Positions 49,292 through 57,479 of a DNA stretch of 64,000 bases are shown here, piece after piece. The stretch's first letter is position 1. Each line of letters starts with the position of its first letter. The stretch comes from Georgenia ruanii (GTDB lineage Bacteria > Actinomycetota > Actinomycetes > Actinomycetales > Actinomycetaceae): positions 373,089-437,088 of the forward strand of contig NZ_VUKE01000001.1 of assembly GCF_009193175.1 (NCBI RefSeq), written 5' to 3'. The notes below the pieces were generated by a model. That model did not search any database, was not told where the DNA came from, and was given only the letters and a program-made list of their open reading frames with translations. Position numbers and translations under genes: made by a program.

Positions 49292-50833
49292 TCAGGCCCG
49301 GTGCAGCGTCCGGGCGGCCTCGGCGATGGAGCCGGTGAGCGAGGGGTAGATGGTGAAGACGTTGGCCAGCTGGTCCACGGTCAGCCGCTGGGCGACCGCG
49401 ATGGTGATCGGGTAGATCAGCTCGCTCGCCCGCGGCGCGACGACCACGCCGCCCAGCACCGTGCCGGTGGGCCGGTCGGAGAAGAGCTTGATGAAGCCCT
49501 CCTTGATGCCGAGCATCTTCGCCCGCGGGTTGCGCGCCAGCGGCAGGCGGGTGATGGCGCCGTCGACCTCGCCGGCCTCGATGGCCTTCTGCGTCACCCC
49601 GATGGTGGCGATCTCCGGCGCGGTGAAGATGTTCGCGGCGACGGAGGCGAGGTCGAGCGGGGCGACGGCGTCGCCGAGGGCGTGCCACATGGCGATGCGG
49701 CCCTGCATGGCGGCCACGGACGCCAGCGGCAGCACCCCGGTGCAGTCGCCGGCGGCGTAGACGCGCGGGGCCCGGGTGCGCGAGACCCGGTCGACCTCGA
49801 TGTGCCCGGACGGCTTGAGGTGCACCCCGGCCTCCTCCAGGCCCAGCCCGGCGGTGTTCGGCACGCCGCCGACCGCGACGAGGCAGTGCGAGCCGGCGAC
49901 TACGCGCCCGTCGGTCAGCTCGACCTCCACCCCGTCGCCCACCCGCCGCACGCCGGCGGCGCGCGAGCGCGACAGCACGTGCATGCCGCGGCGGGTGAAG
50001 ACGCCCTCGATGAGCTCGGCGGCGTTCTCGTCCTCCCCCGGCAGCACCCGGTCGCGGCTGGAGATGAGGGTGACCTCGGCGCCGAGGGCGTTGTAGGCAC
50101 CGGCGAACTCGGCCCCGGTCACGCCCGAGCCGACCACCACGAGGTGCTCGGGGATGTCGGTGAGGTTGTACATCTGCGCCCAGGTGAGGATCCGCTCGCC
50201 GTCGGGCTCGGCGGTGGGCAGCATCCGCGGCGTCGCGCCGGTGGCGACGAGGACGATCTGCGCGGCGAGCTCCTCCCGGCCGCCGTCGGCGGTCTCGACG
50301 AAGACCCGGCGGTTGGCGTCGGCGTCCATGTGGGCGCCGATGCGCCCGGAGCCGGCGATGATCTCGATGCCCTCACGCTCGAGGCGGTTGCGGATGTCTC
50401 GCGACTGCTTCTCGGCGAGCCGCATGACCCGCTGGTCGACCACGTCCATGTCGGCGCGCAGCGCGCCGGCCTCGCCCTCGCCCTCGCCCTCCGCGCCGAT
50501 GCCCAGCTCGCCGGCCTGCTCGGTCAGCGTCATCCACTCGGCGGTGGCGATGAGCGTCTTGGAGGGCACGACGTCGGTCAGCACGGCGGAGCCGCCCATC
50601 CCCTGCCGCTCGACCACCTGGACCTGCGCGCCGAGCTGGCGGGCCACCAGCGCGGCCTCGTACCCACCGGGGCCGCCGCCGATGATGACGACGCGGGAGC
50701 CCTCGCGCACCGGCGAGGCGCCGGCTCCGGTCTCGGCCGCGCGACGCTGGTCGCGGCGCCCGGATGGGGCAGCCGGGGCGGCGCCGGCGGTCTCGGTCGC
50801 GGGCGGGGGGACGGGGCCGGAAGGAGTGCTCAC
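49292..50833 (-). CDS. LpdA-like NAD(P)H-dependent flavoprotein lacking redox cysteines
   Basis: 513 residues of the pyridine nucleotide-disulfide oxidoreductase fold: GGGPGGYEA (52-60), VVGSGVTGAEFAGAY for NAD(P) and VYAAGDCTG for FAD, plus the dimerisation domain. The redox CxxxxC is replaced by GMGGSAVLTDVVPSK (about 78-92), so it cannot act as dihydrolipoamide dehydrogenase. Mycobacterial LpdA (Rv3303c) shows a similar loss and reduces quinones. The start is the GTG at 50833, after which an unusual 45-residue Pro/Ala/Arg-rich extension runs. It is divergent from the purine nucleoside phosphorylase gene, as Rv3303c is near Rv3307. Confidence 0.9.
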   Translation of the reverse strand: MSTPSGPVPPPATETAGAAPAAPSGRRDQRRAAETGAGASPVREGSRVVIIGGGPGGYEAALVARQLGAQVQVVERQGMGGSAVLTDVVPSKTLIATAEWMTLTEQAGELGIGAEGEGEGEAGALRADMDVVDQRVMRLAEKQSRDIRNRLEREGIEIIAGSGRIGAHMDADANRRVFVETADGGREELAAQIVLVATGATPRMLPTAEPDGERILTWAQMYNLTDIPEHLVVVGSGVTGAEFAGAYNALGAEVTLISSRDRVLPGEDENAAELIEGVFTRRGMHVLSRSRAAGVRRVGDGVEVELTDGRVVAGSHCLVAVGGVPNTAGLGLEEAGVHLKPSGHIEVDRVSRTRAPRVYAAGDCTGVLPLASVAAMQGRIAMWHALGDAVAPLDLASVAANIFTAPEIATIGVTQKAIEAGEVDGAITRLPLARNPRAKMLGIKEGFIKLFSDRPTGTVLGGVVVAPRASELIYPITIAVAQRLTVDQLANVFTIYPSLTGSIAEAARTLHRA

Positions 50834-50920
50834 GTCAGGCCATTGTGCCGAACCGGACGGTCCGGTGCCGCCCGGCGCGCCCCGCGGCGCCGGCCACGGC
50901 CGGTCTGGGGCCGTTAGCGG

Positions 50921-50926
50921 TAGCGT
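50921..50926 (+). promoter_or_regulatory. -10 box of a predicted leaderless promoter
   Basis: TAGCGT ends seven bases before the ATG at 50934. Confidence 0.5.
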
Positions 50927-50933
50927 CGTGCCC

Positions 50934-51779
50934 ATGACCGTGCACGACGACGCCAGGCTCGCCGACCTGGACGATCCCGCCCCCGACCCGTTCGCCGTCG
51001 CCCGGGCGGCGGCCGAGCTCATCGCCGCGCGCACCGGGGTCGAGCGCCACGCTGTCGCGCTGGTGCTCGGGTCCGGCTGGGGCGGCGCCGCCGACCTCGT
51101 CGGCGAGACCGTCGCGGAGATCCCGGCCACCGAGGTGCCGGGCTTCTCCGCCTCCGCGGTCGTCGGGCACGTGGGCACGCTGCGCTCGGTCCGCCTGGCC
51201 GGCACGGACAAGCACGCGCTGGTCATCGGCGCCCGCACGCACTACTACGAGCAGCGCAACGTGCGGCGGGTGGCGCACGGGGTGCGGGTGGCCGCGGCGG
51301 CCGGCGCACGGACGGTGGTGCTGACCAACGGCTGCGGCGGGCTGGAGGAGGAGTGGCCCCCTGGGACCCCGGTGCTCATCAGCGACCACATCAACCTCAC
51401 CGGCGCCTCGCCGCTGGAGGGGGCGACCTTCGTCGACCTCACCGACCTGTACTCCACGCGGCTGCGCACCCTGGCCCGCGAGGTCGACCCCGCGCTGCCC
51501 GAGGGCGTCTACGTCCAGTTCCCCGGCCCCCACTACGAGACCCCGGCCGAGGTGCAGATGGCCCGCCGCATCGGCGGGCACCTCGTGGGCATGTCGACGG
51601 CGCTGGAGGCCATCGCCGCCCGGCACGTGGGCCTGGAGGTGCTGGGGCTGTCGCTGGTGACCAACCCCGCCGCCGGCATCTCCCCCGTGCCGCTCTCCCA
51701 CGAGGAGGTGCTGGAGGCCGGGCGGGCGGCCGGACCGCGCATCTCCCGGCTGCTCGCCGAGATCGTCCGGCTGCTCTGA
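50934..51779 (+). CDS. Purine-nucleoside phosphorylase (trimeric type)
   Basis: 281 residues. Seen: LVLGSGWGG (phosphate loop), VVGHVG, HYYEQRNVRRVAHGVRVAAAAG, VLTNGCGGLEEEWPPG, LISDHINLTG, FPGPHYETPAEVQMARRIG and GMSTALEAIAARH. The GPHYET and GMST motifs mark the PNP_1/trimeric enzyme acting on inosine and guanosine. It cleaves purine nucleosides with phosphate to base and (deoxy)ribose-1-phosphate. The ATG at 50934 is chosen because TAGCGT ends seven bases upstream; an in-frame GTG at 50928 lies between them. It is followed by a phospho-sugar mutase in the same direction. Confidence 0.93.
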   Translation: MTVHDDARLADLDDPAPDPFAVARAAAELIAARTGVERHAVALVLGSGWGGAADLVGETVAEIPATEVPGFSASAVVGHVGTLRSVRLAGTDKHALVIGARTHYYEQRNVRRVAHGVRVAAAAGARTVVLTNGCGGLEEEWPPGTPVLISDHINLTGASPLEGATFVDLTDLYSTRLRTLAREVDPALPEGVYVQFPGPHYETPAEVQMARRIGGHLVGMSTALEAIAARHVGLEVLGLSLVTNPAAGISPVPLSHEEVLEAGRAAGPRISRLLAEIVRLL

Positions 51780-51876
51780 CGAGCCCGCGGCCCGCCGCGC
51801 CCCCACTCCCCCACCGTCGCCCCCGGCCCCGCGCCGTCCCACCCGCCCGACCGCCGGGCCACCGAGGAGCCCACCG

Positions 51877-53577
51877 ATGAAGACCACCGCCGCGGAGGTC
51901 CGCGCCTGGATCGACGCCGACCCCGACCCCGCCACCCGCGCCGAGCTGACCGTGCTGCTCCAGCGCACCGAGGCCGGGGACGACGGCGTCACCGCGGCCG
52001 GCGCCGAGCTCGACTCCCGCTTCGCCGGCCTGCTGCAGTTCGGCACCGCCGGGCTGCGCGGGGCGCTGGGCGGGGGGCCCAGCCGGATGAACCGGGCCGT
52101 GGTCATCAAGGCGGCGGCCGGGCTGTCGGCCTTCCTCACCGCGCGCGTGGGCGCCGGGTTCACCGTGGTGATCGGCTACGACGCACGACACGGCTCGGCC
52201 CAGTTCGCCACCGACACCGCCGCGGTGGTCACCGCCGCCGGCGGCCGCGCGCTGCTGCTGCCCGCCGCGCTGCCCACCCCGGTGCTCGCCTTCGCCGTGC
52301 GCCACCTGGGCACCGACGCCGGCGTCATGGTCACCGCCTCGCACAACCCGCCCCAGGACAACGGCTACAAGGTCTACCTGGGCGGCCGGGTGGTCACCGG
52401 CGCCGGCCAGGGCGCACAGATCGTCCCGCCCTTCGACGGCGAGATCGCCGCCCAGATCGCCGCGGCGGGACCGGCCAACGCCGTGCCGCGCGCGGAGGGC
52501 GGCTGGGAGGTGCTCGGCGACGACGTGCGCGAGGCCTACCTGCGCCGCGCCGCCTCGCTCATCCCCGCCCGCCACACCCGGGGCCTGCGCCTCGTGTACA
52601 CGCCCATGCACGGGGTGGGCGGGGCGACCGCGGTGGAGGCGCTGCGCCGGGTGGGCTTCACCGACGTCCACGTCGTGGCCAAGCAGGCCGACCCCGACCC
52701 CGACTTCCCCACCGTGGCCTTCCCCAACCCCGAGGAGCCCGGGGCGCTGGACCTCGCCCTCGAGCTGGCCCGCGCCGTCGACGCCGACCTCGTGCTGGCC
52801 AACGACCCCGACGCCGACCGGTGCACCGTCGCGGCGCCCGACCCGACGGTGGCCGGCGGCTGGCGCCAGCTCACCGGTGACGAGATCGGCGCGCTGCTCG
52901 GCGCGCAGACCGGGGTGGCGGCGGCGATGACGGGCCGCGGAGTCATGGCGAGCTCGGTGGTCTCCTCCCGGCTGCTGGACCGGATCGCCCGCTCGCACGG
53001 CCTCGACCACCGCACCACGCTCACCGGCTTCAAGTGGATCGCGCGCACCGAGGGCCTGGTCTTCGGTTACGAGGAGGCCATCGGCTACTGCGTGGACCCG
53101 CAGGCGGTGCGCGACAAGGACGGCATCACCGCCGCCCTGCGACTGGCGTACCTGGCCGCACAGCTGCGCGACGCCGGTTCGAGCGTCCCGGAGATGCTCG
53201 ACGACCTCGCCCGGCGCCACGGCCTGCACGGCACCAGCCAGCTGGCCATCCGGGTGGCAGACGTCGGGCTCATCGCCGACGCCATGGCCCGCCTGCGCGC
53301 CGCCGCCCCGGCCATGCTCGCCGGCGCCCCGGTGGTGACCGTCACCGACCTGTCCGCGGGCTCCGCGGACCTGCCGCCCACCGACGGGCTGTCGTACCTG
53401 ACGGCGCAGAACGACCGGGTGATCATCCGGCCCTCGGGCACCGAGCCGAAGCTCAAGTGCTACCTGGAGGTCGTCGTCCCGGTGGCCGACCCGGCCGACG
53501 TCGCGGCCACCCGCCGGGTGGCGGCGGCCCGGATCGAGCGGCTGCGCGCGGACGTGTCCGCCGCCGTCGGTCTCTGA
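51877..53577 (+). CDS. Phospho-sugar mutase (phosphopentomutase/phosphomannomutase-like)
   Basis: 566 residues of the alpha-D-phosphohexomutase superfamily. Seen: FGTAGLRG, the active Ser in TASHNPPQDNGYKVY, metal-binding NDPDADRC, substrate-binding GYEEAIGYC and phosphate-binding RPSGTEPKLK. The long form (over 550 residues) matches bacterial phosphoglucomutase-2/phosphopentomutase-like enzymes that convert (deoxy)ribose-1-phosphate to the 5-phosphate. Location after purine nucleoside phosphorylase and opposite deoC favours phosphopentomutase. The annotation pmmB in mycobacteria (Rv3308) is by position. The ATG follows GAGGAG. Confidence 0.92.
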   Translation: MKTTAAEVRAWIDADPDPATRAELTVLLQRTEAGDDGVTAAGAELDSRFAGLLQFGTAGLRGALGGGPSRMNRAVVIKAAAGLSAFLTARVGAGFTVVIGYDARHGSAQFATDTAAVVTAAGGRALLLPAALPTPVLAFAVRHLGTDAGVMVTASHNPPQDNGYKVYLGGRVVTGAGQGAQIVPPFDGEIAAQIAAAGPANAVPRAEGGWEVLGDDVREAYLRRAASLIPARHTRGLRLVYTPMHGVGGATAVEALRRVGFTDVHVVAKQADPDPDFPTVAFPNPEEPGALDLALELARAVDADLVLANDPDADRCTVAAPDPTVAGGWRQLTGDEIGALLGAQTGVAAAMTGRGVMASSVVSSRLLDRIARSHGLDHRTTLTGFKWIARTEGLVFGYEEAIGYCVDPQAVRDKDGITAALRLAYLAAQLRDAGSSVPEMLDDLARRHGLHGTSQLAIRVADVGLIADAMARLRAAAPAMLAGAPVVTVTDLSAGSADLPPTDGLSYLTAQNDRVIIRPSGTEPKLKCYLEVVVPVADPADVAATRRVAAARIERLRADVSAAVGL

Positions 53578-53607
53578 CGGTCCCGGGGCGCCGCCACGAG
53601 CGGCCGC

Positions 53608-54291
53608 TCAGTCGCTCAGACCTTCGAGCACGGCGCGGGTGCCGGACAGGCCCAGCCGGGTGGCGCCGGCGTCGATCATGGCGAGCGCCGCCTCGGTGGT
53701 GCGGATGCCGCCGGAGGCCTTGACGCCGAGGCGGCCGCCGACGGTCCGCGCCATCAGCTCGACGGCGTGCACGCTCGCGCCGCCGGCGGGGTGGAAGCCG
53801 GTGGAGGTCTTGACGAAGTCCGCGCCCGCCGCCTCGGCGGCTCGGCACACACCGACGATCTGGTCGTCGGTGAGCGCGGCGGACTCGATGATGACCTTGA
53901 GCACCACCTGCGGAGCCGCGGCGCGCACGGCCGCGATCTCCTCCTGCACGGCGTCGTACCGGCCGGTGGTGGCCAGGCCGAGGTTGATGACCATGTCCAC
54001 CTCGTCGGCACCGTCGGCGGCCGAGCGGGCCGCCTCCGCGGCCTTGACCTCGGCGTGGTGGGCGCCGGAGGGGAACCCGCACACGGTGGCGACCTTGACG
54101 TCACCGGTAGCGGTCAGGGGCAGCTGGCTCGGCGAGACGCACACGGAGTAGGCGCCGAGCTCTCGGGCCTCCGCGACGAGGGCCGCGACGTCCTCGGCGG
54201 TGGCCTCGGGCTTGAGCAGGGTGTGGTCGACCAGGCCGGCGACCTCGGCGCGGGTGCGGCTGACCGATCCCTCGGTGCGGATGTGGCTCAT
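53608..54291 (-). CDS. deoC: Deoxyribose-phosphate aldolase
   Basis: 227-residue TIM barrel. Seen: [70 protein letters not shown] (Schiff-base Lys) and [10 protein letters not shown]. It cleaves deoxyribose-5-phosphate to acetaldehyde and glyceraldehyde-3-phosphate. The ATG at 54291 has GAAGAGGAT upstream. It faces the mutase gene convergently with 30 bp between and completes the nucleoside route. Confidence 0.95.
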   Translation of the reverse strand: MSHIRTEGSVSRTRAEVAGLVDHTLLKPEATAEDVAALVAEARELGAYSVCVSPSQLPLTATGDVKVATVCGFPSGAHHAEVKAAEAARSAADGADEVDMVINLGLATTGRYDAVQEEIAAVRAAAPQVVLKVIIESAALTDDQIVGVCRAAEAAGADFVKTSTGFHPAGGASVHAVELMARTVGGRLGVKASGGIRTTEAALAMIDAGATRLGLSGTRAVLEGLSD

Positions 54292-54382
54292 CGATCCTCT
54301 TCTCTCCGATGGCGCCGACGGCGTCGGCACGGCCGGTGCCCGGACGGGTGCGGTCCAGGACTCACGGTAGTCGCCCGGGCAC

Positions 54383-54420
54383 GCGGCGGCCCCCGGCACC
54401 GGAGCACCGGGGGCCGCCGC
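54383..54420 (-). terminator. Hairpin downstream of the acidic small protein gene
   Basis: GCGGCGGCCCCCGG (54383-54396) pairs with CCGGGGGCCGCCGC (54407-54420), loop of ten bases, 12 bp after the stop at 54433 and before the deoC gene. Confidence 0.78.
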
Positions 54421-54432
54421 GACCCGGGACGG

Positions 54433-54669
54433 TCAGTACTCCTCGTCCTCGGCGACCACCTCGTCCTCGTCCCCGGGAACCTCGGCGACCTGCTCCGCGA
54501 CGTCCTCCGGGCTCGCCTCGCGCGTGGGCTCCTGCAGCTCGACCTCCGGGGCGTACTCCTCGGGCTCGGCCACGAGGTCGTCCTCGGGCGTGTGCTCCTC
54601 GCCCAGCACGTCAGGGTCCAGCTCGACGGAGGCGGGGGTGGCGACGGGCTCGGGTCGCGGCATGCTCAT
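54433..54669 (-). CDS. Small very acidic protein of unknown function
   Basis: 78 residues, almost one third Glu and Asp, without predicted structure or Cys (for example DPDVLGEEHTPEDDLVAEPEEY). The ATG at 54669 is preceded by GAGGAGGAG, and a second in-frame ATG follows at 54663. A strong hairpin lies after the stop. Good ribosome site and terminator support a real gene; I do not recognise a family. Confidence 0.75.
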   Translation of the reverse strand: MSMPRPEPVATPASVELDPDVLGEEHTPEDDLVAEPEEYAPEVELQEPTREASPEDVAEQVAEVPGDEDEVVAEDEEY

Positions 54670-54734
54670 GACTCCTCCTCGGTGGGGTGGTGGATCTTGC
54701 CAGCGTGCCCCGCGGTGCGGGGCGGCGCAAGAGG

Positions 54735-55661
54735 TCACCGCACCGGCTCGGGGAGCACCACCCAGACCACGTGCGTCCAGCCCCCAAGGGCGGGATGGGG
54801 CTCGGTCCGGCCGAGCAGGGCGGCCACCGGCACCTCGTGGACCAGGCCGGCGGCGGGCTCGTACAGGTGCAGCACCGGGCGGCCGGCGTCGTCGTGCCCG
54901 CGGTGGGCCGCGGCGGCGGGCGGGGGCACCGCGAGGACGACGTGGCGCGGGACGGCGCTGGCCAGGCCGCGGCGCAGGTCCCCGCCGGTGTAGAGCGGGA
55001 CGGGCACCCCGGCGAGGGTGGCCTTGTGGGCGCTGGCCAGCAGCGCGGTGGCGCGGGGCGAGGCGTCGTCGAGCGGGACGGACCGGTAGCGCACCCCGGG
55101 GAAGCGCGCCTCGCGGGCGGCCGTCCACGGCGGGGTGCCGAGGCGGCCGGGCCAGGGCACCGGGCCGAGCGCCCGCGCGCTGGTGCGCCGCTTGAGGTGC
55201 TGCTGGGCGGCGGCGAGCCGGGTCGCCGCGGTGGGGTGGGCGGTGGCGGCCACCGGCGGCAGCGCGCCCATGCCGGTCGCCGCCGGCGGGATCTCCGGCG
55301 GGACCTGGTCGGCGGGCAGGTCGGGCGCCAGGGTGCCGCGCTCGAGCCAGTCGGCGAGGATGGGGTCGCCGGTGGCCGCGAGCATGAGCAGCACCATGGA
55401 CCCGCAGGTGGTCTCGTCGGTCTGCCGGGCGGGCGCCCCGCCGAGGGTGACCGGCGACGCGGCTGCGGTCCCCGCCGGGCCGGCGGGCCCAGGCCCGGCC
55501 CTCGGACCGGCCGCCGGCCCCGACGCCGGGCGGGCCCGGCCGGCCCGCGGCGTCGGGGGACGCCGCTCCACCGGGCCGGGGGCGCCGTGCCGCGGCGCGC
55601 GCAGCGGGCGGGCGAGGGGGCCGAGCACGGTGCTCAGCGAGACCGGGGGCAGGGCACGCAT
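54735..55661 (-). CDS. Predicted C39/papain-like cysteine peptidase-fold protein
   Basis: 308 residues with no recognised annotation. After a 75-residue Pro/Ala/Arg-rich region comes QTDETTCGSMVLLMLAA (Gln80, Cys86), then PRHVVLAVPP (His240) and LHLYEPAAG (about 265-273). The order Gln-x5-Cys-Gly, His-Val-Val, and Tyr-Glu/Asp-Pro-x2-Gly is that of C39-like peptidase domains, although Glu replaces the more common Asp. The ATG at 55661 has no clear ribosome-binding site, and an earlier start is possible. It lies 65 bp upstream of the acidic protein gene and after deoA. It has no signal peptide. Possible role: peptide maturation, or an inactive binding domain. Confidence 0.6.
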   Translation of the reverse strand: MRALPPVSLSTVLGPLARPLRAPRHGAPGPVERRPPTPRAGRARPASGPAAGPRAGPGPAGPAGTAAASPVTLGGAPARQTDETTCGSMVLLMLAATGDPILADWLERGTLAPDLPADQVPPEIPPAATGMGALPPVAATAHPTAATRLAAAQQHLKRRTSARALGPVPWPGRLGTPPWTAAREARFPGVRYRSVPLDDASPRATALLASAHKATLAGVPVPLYTGGDLRRGLASAVPRHVVLAVPPPAAAAHRGHDDAGRPVLHLYEPAAGLVHEVPVAALLGRTEPHPALGGWTHVVWVVLPEPVR

Positions 55662-55750
55662 GAGGGCCAGCGTGCCTCGCCGGCGGGCGGGCGGCGACCC
55701 GGAGCGGGCCGCGGGCCGGCGCGGGCGGCCGGCGAGAGCGTCGCGCCCCC

Positions 55751-57055
55751 TCAGCCGCCCACCCGGTCCAGCACGACGGCCCGCTCCCGCGCGGCGAAGC
55801 CGTCGAGCTCGGCCGGCGGGGTGACGACGACACCACCGGCCAGCGCCTCCCGGGCCCGGCCGAACCGTTCGGGGGTGTCGGTGTGCAGGGTGAGCAGCGG
55901 CTGGCCCGCCCGGACCCGGTCGCCGGGCTTGGCGTGCAGCTCGACGCCCGCGACGGCCTGCACCGGGTCCTCCTTGCGGGCCCGGCCCGCGCCCAGACGC
56001 CACGAGGCCACCCCGACGGCGTAGGCGTCCAGGGTGGTGAGCACGCCGTCGGCCTGGGCGAGGACGTCCTCGGTGTGCCGGGCCGCCGGCAGGGCGGCGT
56101 CGGGGTCCCCGCCCTGGGCGGCGATCATCCGGCGCCACACGTCCATGGCCCGCCCGTCGCGCAGCGCCGCGGCCGGGTCGGCGTCGGGCCGGCCGGCGGC
56201 GTCGAGCATCTCCCGGGCCAGGGCGACGGTCAGGTCGACGACGTCGGCGGGCCCGCCGCCGGCGAGGACCTCCACCGACTCGCGCACCTCGAGGGCGTTG
56301 CCCACGGTGCGCCCGAGCGGGGTGGACATGTCCGTGAGCAGCGCGACCGTCCGCACACCCGCGTCGGTGCCCAGCTCGACCATGGTGCGGGCGAGCTCGC
56401 CGGCGCGGTCGCGGTCCTTCATGAACGCGCCGGAGCCGACCTTGACGTCGAGGACGAGGCTGTCGGTGCCCTCGGCGATCTTCTTGCTCATGATCGAGCT
56501 GGCGATGAGCGGGATCGCCTCCACGGTCGCCGTCGTGTCGCGCAGGGCGTAGAGCTTCTTGTCCGCCGGCGCCAGCCCGGACCCGGCGGCGCAGATCACG
56601 GCGCCGACACCGTCGAGCTGGGCGAGGATCTCCTCGTTGCTCAGCGCCGCCCGCCAGCCCGGGATGGCCTCGAGCTTGTCGAGGGTGCCGCCGGTGTGGC
56701 CGAGCCCGCGGCCGGACAGCTGCGGGACCGCCACATCGAAGACCGCCACGAGCGGGGCGAGGGGCAAGGTGATCTTGTCCCCCACGCCGCCGGTGGAGTG
56801 CTTGTCGGCGGTGGGCCGGGACAGGGCGGAGAAGTCCATCCGCTCGCCGGAGGCGATCATCGCCTGGGTCCAGCGGGCGATCTCGGTCCGGTCCATGCCG
56901 TTGAGGAAGATCGCCATGGCGAGGGCGCTCATCTGCTCCTCGGCGACGGCGCCGCGGGTGTAGGCGTCGATGACCCAGTCGATCTGCGCGCGGCCGAGCG
57001 CGCCGCCGTCGCGCTTGGTGCGGAGGACGTCGACGGCGTCGAAGGGCTCGGTCAT
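55751..57055 (-). CDS. deoA: Thymidine phosphorylase
   Basis: 434 residues of the pyrimidine nucleoside phosphorylase family: MDRTEIARWTQAMIASGERMDF, the signature KHSTGGVGDKITLPLAPLVA, SGRGLGHTGGTLDKLE, ALRDTTATVEAIPLIASSIMSKK (substrate Arg, Ser and Lys) and LDVKVGSGAFMKD. It converts thymidine or deoxyuridine plus phosphate to base and deoxyribose-1-phosphate. The ATG at 57055 overlaps the cdd stop (ATGA). It is the sixth and last gene of the run that begins with the BMP lipoprotein gene. Confidence 0.95.
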   Translation of the reverse strand: MTEPFDAVDVLRTKRDGGALGRAQIDWVIDAYTRGAVAEEQMSALAMAIFLNGMDRTEIARWTQAMIASGERMDFSALSRPTADKHSTGGVGDKITLPLAPLVAVFDVAVPQLSGRGLGHTGGTLDKLEAIPGWRAALSNEEILAQLDGVGAVICAAGSGLAPADKKLYALRDTTATVEAIPLIASSIMSKKIAEGTDSLVLDVKVGSGAFMKDRDRAGELARTMVELGTDAGVRTVALLTDMSTPLGRTVGNALEVRESVEVLAGGGPADVVDLTVALAREMLDAAGRPDADPAAALRDGRAMDVWRRMIAAQGGDPDAALPAARHTEDVLAQADGVLTTLDAYAVGVASWRLGAGRARKEDPVQAVAGVELHAKPGDRVRAGQPLLTLHTDTPERFGRAREALAGGVVVTPPAELDGFAARERAVVLDRVGG

Positions 57056-57465
57056 GCGGTCGCCTCCCGGGCGAGGTACTCGGGCCCGAACGCCTCGGGA
57101 AGCACGTCGGTCATGGGGTGGATGCCGCTGGGCATCTCGACGAGCAGGGCCGGCCCGCCGTGCTCCCACAGCAGCTGCCGGCACCGCCCGCACGGCACGA
57201 GTACCTGCCCGTGCCCGCCCACGCAGGTGAAGGCCACCAGGCGCCCGCCGCCGGAGCGGATCAGCTCGGAGACCAGGCCGCACTCGGCGCACAGGGTCAC
57301 GCCGTAGCCGGCGTTCTCGACGTTGCAGCCCGAGACGGTGCGGCCGTCGTCGACCAGCGCGGCCGCGCCGACGGGGAACTTCGAGTACGGCACGTAGGCC
57401 CGCTCCATGGCCTCGTAGGCCAGCGCGCGCAGGGACGCCCAGGCGTCCTCGGTGATGACGGTCAT
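57052..57465 (-). CDS. cdd: Cytidine deaminase
   Basis: 137 residues, homotetrameric type. Zinc and catalytic residues: TLCAECGL (Cys59, Glu61) and PCGRCRQ (Cys92, Cys95); GCNVENAGYG binds the nucleoside. It deaminates cytidine and deoxycytidine, feeding DeoA. The ATG at 57465 follows GAGGAGCGCG. It lies 14 bp downstream of the second permease gene and overlaps deoA. Confidence 0.95.
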   Translation of the reverse strand: MTVITEDAWASLRALAYEAMERAYVPYSKFPVGAAALVDDGRTVSGCNVENAGYGVTLCAECGLVSELIRSGGGRLVAFTCVGGHGQVLVPCGRCRQLLWEHGGPALLVEMPSGIHPMTDVLPEAFGPEYLAREATA

Positions 57466-57479
57466 CGCGCTCCTCGACG

